Assembly (NCBI GenBank): GCA_025352865.1
Contig: JANXSB010000208.1
Coordinates: forward strand, 1 to 7,292
Source of the DNA: Chthoniobacter sp.
GTDB taxonomy: Bacteria > Verrucomicrobiota > Verrucomicrobiia > Chthoniobacterales > Chthoniobacteraceae
Direction: 5' to 3'
DNA length: 7,292 nt
Shown: piece after piece, positions 1 to 5,409 of the stretch
Layout: the number at the start of each line of letters is the position of its first letter
How positions within the stretch are numbered: position 1 is the stretch's first letter
Position numbers and translations under genes: made by a program
The notes under the pieces: model-generated
What the model was told of the DNA's origin: nothing
The model's database searches: none
What the model saw: the letters and a program-made list of their open reading frames with translations, nothing else

Positions 1-357
1 CATCCGCTTTTCCCCACGAGCCTGCTGAACTACCTCTACGGCGTGACCCGCATCCGCTTTCGCACCTGCATGCTGTGGATCGCGCTCGGGCAGACGCCCG
101 GCCTTTTCCTCTACGCCTACCTCGGCACGCTCGCGCAGCACGGGCTGCGCATCTGGCAGGGAAAAAGCCACCCGCAGACGTGGGAGTATTTCACCTGGAT
201 CGGCGGGCTCGTGCTGACCCTCGCCGTGACCACCGCGCTCGCCCGGCTCGCGCTGCGCCTGCTCGCCGAAGCCGGGCGCGCGGCGAAACGCGGGACGGTG
301 CCGCCCGCGCCGGTCCGCTTGCCGGAGCCGGCACCCGTGGAAACCGGGGTGCTCTGA
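1..357 (+). CDS. VTT-domain membrane protein (TVP38/TMEM64 family), 3' end only
   Basis: The frame is open from the first base of the window to TGA at 355-357, so the start lies outside; 118 codons are visible. The opening residues (HPLFPTSLLNYLYGVTRIRF) followed by an ALGQTPGLFLYAYLG stretch match what I know of the conserved core of the TVP38/TMEM64, or VTT (SNARE-associated), family. In that family a re-entrant hydrophobic loop with a GxxPG-like motif precedes the last membrane helix. A further hydrophobic segment (WIGGLVLTLAVTTALARLAL) fits the C-terminal helix, and a proline-rich cytosolic tail ends the protein. Members are inner-membrane proteins; related DedA/VTT proteins are linked to lipid scrambling or flipping and membrane homeostasis, but the substrate here cannot be told. 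An internal ATG at 70 and GTG at 43 are not credible starts because conserved residues lie upstream of both. Family call is fairly secure; exact function is unknown. Confidence 0.8.
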   Translation, partial: HPLFPTSLLNYLYGVTRIRFRTCMLWIALGQTPGLFLYAYLGTLAQHGLRIWQGKSHPQTWEYFTWIGGLVLTLAVTTALARLALRLLAEAGRAAKRGTVPPAPVRLPEPAPVETGVL

Positions 358-360
358 GCG

Positions 361-378
361 CCCGGACCGCCGGGTTTT
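361..378 (+). terminator. Possible intrinsic terminator after the VTT gene
   Basis: Directly after the TGA, CCCGG (361-365) and CCGGG (370-374) form a 5-bp stem with a 4-nt loop followed by TTTT (375-378). A longer T-run (387-393) follows shortly after. The stem is short, so this is a weak call based on position and shape only. Confidence 0.4.
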
Positions 379-391
379 CGCGGCCCTTTTT

Positions 392-419
392 TTGACAGCC
401 CCAGGTCGCGTGCTACGTT
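392..419 (+). promoter_or_regulatory. Putative promoter for the PilZ-like gene
   Basis: A perfect TTGACA (392-397) is followed after 16 nt by TACGTT (414-419), which carries an extended TG two bases upstream (TGCTACGTTT, 411-420). Read another way it also fits TTG-N19-TAnnTTT, the arrangement known from Bacteroidota housekeeping promoters. It would start a transcript roughly 30-35 nt before the ATG at 460. The prediction is by eye only. Confidence 0.45.
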
Positions 420-459
420 TCCGTCGCTTTCGCGAAAGAGTGGCCGCGAAGCCCCACAA

Positions 460-783
460 ATGCTCCCTCACCATCCCAGCCCGGCGCTTTATCTCGACTA
501 CGGAGCGGACTCCCAGTCCTGCGGGAGCGACGACCTCGAAATCTCCGAGCGCGGCATGCGGTTCCACTCGCGCTGGCACTTTGACATCGGCACCGAGGTT
601 TCCGTCCTCCTCACGCACATGGACCCGCGGCTCGGGCTGAGCCGGATGACACTCGACGGCATCGTCGTCTGGTGCGAACCGCTCGTCGGCAAGAGCTACG
701 AAAGCACGCTCCTCTTCCTCGAACTCCCGGATGAACTGAGACCCAGCCTCCGGGAGTTTTCGCATACCCTCGCGGCGGGCTGA
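460..783 (+). CDS. Small PilZ-like domain protein (107 aa)
   Basis: The whole protein is about the size of a single PilZ domain. The segment LEISERGMRF (residues 26-35) corresponds to the PilZ [D/N]xSxxG strand-turn motif, with Glu27 in the usual Asp/Asn place. It is followed by a charged strand, the stretch FDIGTEVSVLL (41-51), and LDGIVVWCEP (65-74), which reads like the central barrel strands of PilZ proteins ('G.VVWC/R'). A leucine-rich C-terminal helix (ELPDELRPSLREF, 88-100) completes the fold. The upstream RxxxR motif that grips cyclic di-GMP is not seen, so this may be a degenerate or non-binding PilZ domain. It has no signal peptide or membrane helix and is probably cytoplasmic. ATG 460 is the only good start in frame; no clear Shine-Dalgarno precedes it. 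A promoter-like TTGACA lies about 65 nt upstream, so it is probably transcribed on its own. The family call rests on memory of PilZ patterns, not on a search. Confidence 0.62.
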   Translation: MLPHHPSPALYLDYGADSQSCGSDDLEISERGMRFHSRWHFDIGTEVSVLLTHMDPRLGLSRMTLDGIVVWCEPLVGKSYESTLLFLELPDELRPSLREFSHTLAAG

Positions 784-804
784 GTGAGGCGCGTTTTTTT
801 GGAA

Positions 805-905
805 AACGCAGAGGCGCAGAGACGCAGAAGTTTTCGTTTCCGTCGGTGCCAGCCGGGCATCGCTTCTTCCTCTCTGCGAACTCTGCGCCTTTGCGGCTCT
901 GCGTT
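805..905. repeat. Inverted array of 8-bp CGCAGAG units
   Basis: The left arm has CGCAGAG/CGCAGAG/CGCAGAA starting at 807, 815 and 823 (exact 8-bp period). The right arm carries four units on the other strand (CTCTGCG at 872, 881 and 897, CTTTGCG at 889). The outer 9 bp, AACGCAGAG (805-813) and CTCTGCGTT (897-905), are perfectly complementary; the inner units pair with two mismatches each. About 40 nt of non-repeated sequence separates the arms, so a long hairpin is possible. From memory, the same CGCAGAG-type element is dispersed in many unrelated bacterial genomes. It gives rise to spurious predicted proteins with 'NAEAQRRR' and 'LRLCGSA' strings, and exactly these appear in the overlapping open frames on both strands here. 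It lies just downstream of the PilZ-like gene; whether it is mobile or acts as a terminator or RNA structure is unknown. Confidence 0.8.
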
Positions 906-1074
906 AAAAAGAAGGGTCTTAGCAGCTTTACGAAGAGGCAATGAACGTAACATGCTGATGTTCAGTGAAAAAAATACGTGAAGCACGCGCACATTTCCGA
1001 GGTGAGGTTTCGTTCCGAACGCCAGTTCCACGCCGCGAATTCACAAACTAAGTGCAACACGGGATGGATGGAGG
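906..1074. other. Non-coding stretch with no recognised gene
   Basis: Open frames here lack coding-type third-position bias and resemble nothing I recognise. The only structure noted is a short imperfect palindrome around 949-961 (AACAT, 4-nt loop, ATGTT). A perfect 14-bp palindrome, GGAGGAATTCCTCC, sits at the right boundary (1077-1090). Confidence 0.5.
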
Positions 1075-1299
1075 TTGGAGGAATTCCTCCCCCTCGTCCG
1101 CACCTACGCCACCGCCGCCAGCCTCACCATCGAAGTGACCTCCGAGGACCTCCAAATCGGCAGCACCAAAATCACCCGCGGCCTCTGGAAAATCTCGCTC
1201 TTCCAAAACCCCTGCACCGCCCCCGCCACCCTCCGTCCCCCCGCCACCGCCGCCGACGACACCGACCACAGCCAGGGAGAATTCCACTTCTGCCCATGA
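1075..1299 (+). pseudogene. Unidentified coding remnant or small gene (up to 74 aa)
   Basis: From about 1084 to the TGA at 1297-1299, nearly every codon in this frame ends in C or G (runs such as CTC GTC CGC ACC TAC GCC ACC), the pattern of the GC-rich native genes. Upstream of about 1080 the bias disappears. The only start in frame near the boundary is TTG at 1075, directly abutting GGAGG (1070-1074), which is too close for a normal ribosome site. This suggests the 3' end of a longer gene whose 5' part was lost. The product (…TIEVTSEDLQIGSTKITRG…) ends in EFHFCP, has no hydrophobic segment, and matches no family I know. A proline/threonine/alanine-rich stretch lies near the C-terminus. It could instead be a genuine small gene with a TTG start. 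No function is assigned. Confidence 0.35.
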
Positions 1300-1328
1300 G
1301 CCCGCGTGGCTGGAGTGTCGGATGCGGG

Positions 1329-1354
1329 TTGACAGCCTCGCCCACCTCTATAAC
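1329..1354 (+). promoter_or_regulatory. Possible promoter upstream of purD
   Basis: TTGACA (1329-1334) and TATAAC (1349-1354) are good -35 and -10 matches but are only 14 nt apart, shorter than the usual 16-18. If used, the leader to the purD ATG would be about 185 nt. A second TTGACA at 1391-1396 has no convincing -10 at normal spacing. Confidence 0.3.
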
Positions 1355-1546
1355 CTCGCCGCCCGCGCCGCATTTTTTCGCTTCATTCCGTTGACACGTT
1401 TTCGTCCAATCCTCCTTTTCCGAAAAATCCAACCCGTAGTGTTCGCTTCTCGTCCAGACCTACAAGATGTGGTTGAAGCCGTAAATTCGGCAGTCTCGTT
1501 CGTCCCGTTGGAGGCCCGCTGCATTTGCCCCCCCCTCCATGCCCGT
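1355..1546 (+). other. purD leader region; open in the purD frame
   Basis: The purD frame stays open upstream as far as 1322, which would add 75 residues to the protein. I do not call this coding because the PurD family starts at the nucleotide-fold segment encoded from 1547. The residues before it are basic and hydrophobic, then unremarkable, with no known domain. The stretch from about 1439 (GTG) to 1546 does read somewhat like protein, so an alternative longer start cannot be excluded. I saw no purine riboswitch-like conserved core, though I could not test folding. Confidence 0.35.
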
Positions 1547-2863
1547 ATGCTAAAGCCCGCCGTAATCGGAAAGGATGGTCGCACCACGGCCATCATCAAG
1601 AGCCTTGAGAGCAGCCCGCGAGTGGGCAAGGGCAACGTCTTGGTTCTCTCCGAATGGAAGAATATCCCATCGTTTGAGGAGGCCGCTGGAATCGTAATGG
1701 CAAAAGCGCGGGTGGAGCGTCCAGATTTCGTCGTCATTGGGCCTGAAGAACCCCTCGCTTTGGGGATTGTGGACCGGCTGCAAACGGAGTTGGGGATTCC
1801 CTGTGTCGGCCCAACGGCAAACTTGGCTAAGCTCGAATCGAGTAAGGCATTCACTCGGGAACTAGTCGCGGAATACTGCATCGACGGAAATCCAAAATAC
1901 CGGGTCTTTCATTGCATGGATGGCGTCGAAGATTACATCCGGGCGCTTGATGCCGAAGGTGGATATGTTGTGAAGCCGGATGGACTGACCGGAGGCAAGG
2001 GAGTGAAGGTGTCCAACGCGCACCTTTTTTCCATTGATGCAGGTTTGGACTATTGCCGCGAACTTTTCGCCTCCACAACCAATCCCATCGTCATCGAAGA
2101 GAAGCTCGACGGGGAAGAGTTCAGTTTGATGTCCTTTTGCGACGGCGAGCACACCGAGGACATGGTTCCCGTGCAGGACCACAAACGGGCATACGTTGGG
2201 GATACCGGCCCTAACACTGGCGGGATGGGTTCTTACTCGTGCGAAGATCACCTATTGCCATTCCTCAGCAGAGAGCATCTCAAGGCAGCGTCGGACATCA
2301 ACAAGGCGGTAGGTCAGGCGCTCTACAAGAAGACCGGCGAGCGGTATAAGGGCATCCTCTACGGCGGCTTTATGATTACGAGGTCGGGGCTGCGCTTGTT
2401 GGAGTATAATGCACGGTTTGGAGATCCCGAGACGATGAACGTGCTGGCTGCCTTGGAAACAGATTTGGCGGATATTTTTGAAGCCATCGTCAAAGGCACG
2501 CTTCACCAAGTTCCCGTTCGCTTCAAGAAGCAGGCAACAGTCTGCAAGTATGTGGTGCCGGAAGGTTATCCTGAGAACCCGGTAAAGAACGTGAAGATAG
2601 ACATGTCGGCGGTGCCTGCGGAGTCAGAGTCACTGCGCCGGTTTGATGCCGCAGTCAAAGAGGTGAACGGTGAGTTGATTCTCACCGGCTCTCGCGCCGT
2701 GGCCTTTGTGGGTCTTGGTGCCAGTCTCGCGGAAGCCGAGCACCTTGCGGAGGAAGCGGCGAGCGCCGTCATAGGGCGGGTGTTTCACCGTCCCGACATT
2801 GGCACTGCGGAACTTGTCGGTCGCCGCGTCGAGCACGTTCTGTCTCTCACGCACGCGCGCTAA
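1547..2863 (+). CDS. purD: Phosphoribosylamine-glycine ligase (GAR synthetase), archaeal/candidate-phylum-like type
   Basis: This cytoplasmic ATP-grasp enzyme joins phosphoribosylamine and glycine with ATP to make glycinamide ribonucleotide, the second step of de novo purine synthesis. The 438-aa length is usual (about 420-440). In order: an N-terminal nucleotide-fold domain (1-100) with IGPEEPLALGIVD (64-76); the ATP-grasp lid and loop KPDGLTGGKGV (143-153); EEKLDGEEFS (184-193); the substrate loop GDTGPNTGGMGSY (218-230); the metal/ATP-binding signature LEYNARFGDPETM (285-297); and the C-terminal rudiment-hybrid domain with TGSRAVAFVG (380-389). ATG 1547 is chosen because it places VIGKDGR at the expected N-terminus; no Shine-Dalgarno is evident, the preceding bases being C-rich. 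Oddities: the usual GGREHAL motif is replaced by GKDGRTTAI, GNPKYRVF (114-121) and FHRPDIGT (413-420) recall archaeal and candidate-phylum PurD proteins, and codon third positions are more mixed than in flanking genes. No other purine gene adjoins it. Function is secure; foreign origin is inference. Confidence 0.95.
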   Translation: MLKPAVIGKDGRTTAIIKSLESSPRVGKGNVLVLSEWKNIPSFEEAAGIVMAKARVERPDFVVIGPEEPLALGIVDRLQTELGIPCVGPTANLAKLESSKAFTRELVAEYCIDGNPKYRVFHCMDGVEDYIRALDAEGGYVVKPDGLTGGKGVKVSNAHLFSIDAGLDYCRELFASTTNPIVIEEKLDGEEFSLMSFCDGEHTEDMVPVQDHKRAYVGDTGPNTGGMGSYSCEDHLLPFLSREHLKAASDINKAVGQALYKKTGERYKGILYGGFMITRSGLRLLEYNARFGDPETMNVLAALETDLADIFEAIVKGTLHQVPVRFKKQATVCKYVVPEGYPENPVKNVKIDMSAVPAESESLRRFDAAVKEVNGELILTGSRAVAFVGLGASLAEAEHLAEEAASAVIGRVFHRPDIGTAELVGRRVEHVLSLTHAR

Positions 2864-2988
2864 GTTAGCTCGCCAGAGGGCGCATAAAGAGTGGATACTG
2901 ACGCCGAGCCGCAATCCGTAAAGCCCGAGGTTGTCGCCTTGCTTTCGCGGACGGTCGGCCTCGATAGCTGGTCAATCGTTCGCTCAGC
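2864..2988. other. Convergent gap between purD and the haem-protein gene
   Basis: No clear terminator hairpin with T-run is seen on either strand. An open frame on the + strand starts with GTG at 2891, right after an in-frame TAA (2885-2887), and runs into the opposing gene (to 3091). Its first 33 residues (MDTDAEPQSVKPEVVALLSR…) read like a plausible protein N-terminus and share the mixed codon use of purD. Beyond about 2990 it is merely antisense to the haem-protein gene. It may be the broken start of a gene that came with purD; this is weak. Confidence 0.25.
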
Positions 2989-5400
2989 CTATTTCGCCGC
3001 GTCTGCAACGGCTGTCTCCTGTCCCTTGCCGCGGCGGAGGCGGAAGGGATCGCTCTTTACGATCTCGGTGAGGAGCGTGGAGAATTTGTAGTTGTCGCGG
3101 GCGAGTGCGGATTGGAGGCGGTCGAGTGTGGGCTCGTCGTAATAGTCCAGCCCGCGGCCGAGCGCGTAGATGAGCAGCTTTTCGCTGAGGCAGCGGGTGA
3201 AGGCGTCCTTGCGGTCGCGGAGCAGCGCGCGGAGATCGGCCACGCCATTGAGTTTGCGGCCGGTGCCGAGTTTGCCACTGGCATCGACGGGTGCGCCGGT
3301 TTCGTCGCGGTCGCGCCATTGGCCGATGCCGTCGAAGTTTTCCAGCGTGAAGCCGAACGCGTCCATTTTCGCGTGGCAGCCGGCGCACTTCGGGTCGGTG
3401 CGATGCTGCTCGAGCTTGTGGCGGAAACTGCCGGTGATGTCCTTGCGCCCACTGTCGTCGAGCGACGGCACATTCGGCAGCGCGGGCGGCGGCGGATTGC
3501 CGAGCAGTTGTTCGAGCACCCATTTGCCGCGCTTCACCGGCGAGGTGCGCGTGGGGTTCGAGGTCACGGTGAGCACGCTGGCCTGCGTGAGCAGCCCGCC
3601 GCGCGGCGTGCCGGCCAGCGAGACGCGCTTCCACTCGCCCGCGTCAAAACCGCCGGGAACCTTGAGCCCGTAAAGCTCCGCGAGCCGTTGATCGACCCAG
3701 GTGAAGTCGGCGTCGAGCAGGTCGAGCACGCTGCGGTCGTCGCGCAGGATCTCGGCGCAAAAGCGGCGCGTCTCCTCGATCATCGCGCCCGCGAGCTTCG
3801 GCTCCCACTTCGCGAAGACCTTCGCATCCGCGCTGTGCCCGGCGATGCGCCCGAGCTGGAGCCATTGCAGCGCGAAGTTATCCACGAGCGCCGCGGAGCG
3901 CGGGTCGCGCAACATCCGGCGCACCTGCGCGTCGAGATTCGCGCTTAGTTTTTTCTCCCACGCGAGTTGGAGCAGCGTCTCGTCGGGCGCGGAACTCCAC
4001 AGGAAATACGCGAGCCGCGTGGCGAGTTGGAACTCGTCGAGCGGATGCGGCTCGGGATTTTCCGGCTCCGCGTCGGGCTCCAGCCGGAAGATGAATTTCG
4101 GCGACGCCAGCACCGCGGTGATCGCGCGGCGCAGCCCGCCTTCCCAGCCCTCGTTGTGCCCCACGGCGTAGTCCACCATCGCGCCCAGCCGCCCGATTTC
4201 CTCCGTCGTGCCGGGCCGCCGCCACGCGCGCGAGACGAAGCGCGTGAGCACCTCGCGCACCTGCTCGCGCTCGGGTTTGTCGCCGGTGAAAACCATCAGC
4301 GCCTTGTTCGACGGCGTGCGCGTGTCGAGCGGCCCCTCGGTTTCGAGATACTCCACCCGCAGCGTCGGCGGAGCCTGGCCCGGCGCGGGCTTGAACGCCG
4401 CGAGCGCGATGCGCTCCATCCCGGCAGTGCCCGTGATTTTCACCTCGATGAGCTGCGCGCCTTTTTCATCGCGCGCCTTGATTTCCACGGTCTTCAAAAT
4501 CACCGCCGGCGTGACCGCGCCGAGCGCCACGCCGTCGAGCCGCGCCAGCTCCGCGGCGGGCGAGGGATGCGCGATCTTCGGCCCGCTGACGAGCAGCGCC
4601 ACGCGCACCGGCACGTCCGCCGGGCCTTCGGCGTAAAGCTTCGCGCGCACCCAGAATTCATTGTCCGGCGTGATCCGCACCGGCGTGTTCAGCGGCCCGG
4701 AGAGGATCGCCTCGCGCTCCGCCGCATTGACCGAGCGGAAGCGGTCGGGCGGCACATGGGGATTCGCCGGCTCGCAGTATTTGCCCGCCATCGTGCGCTT
4801 CGGCGGACGCGCGGGATTGAGCGGGATGGCCTCCTCCGCGATGCGCTCCGCGGCGTCGAGATAGCGCTCCATGAGCACCGGCGAGACCGAGAGCACATCG
4901 GCGATATTGTCGAAACCGAAGCCCACATCATCGCTCGGAAAATCCTCCGCGGGCTTGAACTCGACGTGGAGCAAATCGCGGATGGTGTTGTTGTATTCCG
5001 TGCGGTTCAGCCGCCGCACGGTCAGCCGTCCGGGGTCGGGCGCCGCGCCGTTGGCGGTGGAAAAAACCGCGTTCACCGAAGCGACGAACGCGCGCCGTTC
5101 CTCCGCCGTCGGCTGCGGCTCATCCTCCGGCGGCATCTCGCCGGACTCGACCATCCGCACCACCTCCCGCCACTGCTTGCGCGCCCGCAGCAGCGCGAGA
5201 TCATCGCGCACCTTGTGCAGCGCGAGGCCGGCCTTCTGCTTTTTTTCGCCGTGGCAAGCGGTGCAGTGCTCCTCCACAAACGCGACGCCGGCCTGTGCGA
5301 AAGGTGCAGGTGCGGGCTCTGCGGAAAAGCTGTGCGACGGACACGCGAGCAGCCCAGCCAACACGAGCACGGGACGGACGAAATGGACGTGCATGGACAT
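2989..5400 (-). CDS. Exported multidomain c-type cytochrome protein (PSD1-type; DUF1587/1595/1592/1588/1585)
   Basis: An 803-aa protein of the family abundant in Planctomycetota and Verrucomicrobiota. Residues 8-27 form a signal peptide (VRPVLVLAGLLAC, with a weak lipobox-like LLAC at 17-20 or an AxA-type site near 27). Next come a mono-haem cytochrome-like domain with CTACH (46-50) and its likely Met ligand in GEMPP (87-91); DUF1587 (about 125-192, RLTVRRLNRTEYNNTIRDLL); a beta-rich, perhaps carbohydrate-binding, region (about 235-360); DUF1595 (376-440); DUF1592 (about 453-580, DEFQLATRLAYFLWSSAPDE); DUF1588 (about 592-695) with a second haem motif, CAGCH (672-676); and DUF1585 (about 712-788). 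It is complete and probably works in the periplasm or intracytoplasmic compartment, in electron transfer or oxidative breakdown of complex organics; the reaction is not established. The gene starts 9 nt after the stop of the upstream gene, so both are likely co-transcribed. ATG 5400 is used; ATG 5394 is an alternative. No Shine-Dalgarno is visible. The usual DUF1552 partner is absent. Confidence 0.9.
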   Translation of the reverse strand: MSMHVHFVRPVLVLAGLLACPSHSFSAEPAPAPFAQAGVAFVEEHCTACHGEKKQKAGLALHKVRDDLALLRARKQWREVVRMVESGEMPPEDEPQPTAEERRAFVASVNAVFSTANGAAPDPGRLTVRRLNRTEYNNTIRDLLHVEFKPAEDFPSDDVGFGFDNIADVLSVSPVLMERYLDAAERIAEEAIPLNPARPPKRTMAGKYCEPANPHVPPDRFRSVNAAEREAILSGPLNTPVRITPDNEFWVRAKLYAEGPADVPVRVALLVSGPKIAHPSPAAELARLDGVALGAVTPAVILKTVEIKARDEKGAQLIEVKITGTAGMERIALAAFKPAPGQAPPTLRVEYLETEGPLDTRTPSNKALMVFTGDKPEREQVREVLTRFVSRAWRRPGTTEEIGRLGAMVDYAVGHNEGWEGGLRRAITAVLASPKFIFRLEPDAEPENPEPHPLDEFQLATRLAYFLWSSAPDETLLQLAWEKKLSANLDAQVRRMLRDPRSAALVDNFALQWLQLGRIAGHSADAKVFAKWEPKLAGAMIEETRRFCAEILRDDRSVLDLLDADFTWVDQRLAELYGLKVPGGFDAGEWKRVSLAGTPRGGLLTQASVLTVTSNPTRTSPVKRGKWVLEQLLGNPPPPALPNVPSLDDSGRKDITGSFRHKLEQHRTDPKCAGCHAKMDAFGFTLENFDGIGQWRDRDETGAPVDASGKLGTGRKLNGVADLRALLRDRKDAFTRCLSEKLLIYALGRGLDYYDEPTLDRLQSALARDNYKFSTLLTEIVKSDPFRLRRGKGQETAVADAAK

Positions 5401-5409
5401 GAGGGCGCG

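Noticed and set aside
784..981. 65-aa open frame (…NAEAQRRR…LRLCGSALKRR…) and the opposite-strand 111-aa frame at 696-1031
   Set aside because: Both are translations of the CGCAGAG inverted repeat, a familiar source of spurious proteins.
1077..1090. Perfect 14-bp palindrome GGAGGAATTCCTCC as an operator
   Set aside because: It is a single short palindrome containing an EcoRI site and overlapping the edge of a degraded frame; nothing else supports a regulatory role.
1391..1419. Second TTGACA upstream of purD as a promoter
   Set aside because: No acceptable -10 hexamer lies 15-19 nt downstream; the region is pyrimidine-rich (CCTCCTTTTCC).
1348..1881. 177-aa open frame on the - strand overlapping the start of purD
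   Set aside because: It lies opposite conserved PurD sequence, has no motif, and is rich in Ser/Arg/Thr as expected for a shadow frame.
3112..3948. 278-aa open frame on the + strand
   Set aside because: It is antisense to DUF1592/DUF1588/DUF1585 coding sequence, and its composition is explained by the real gene's codon bias.
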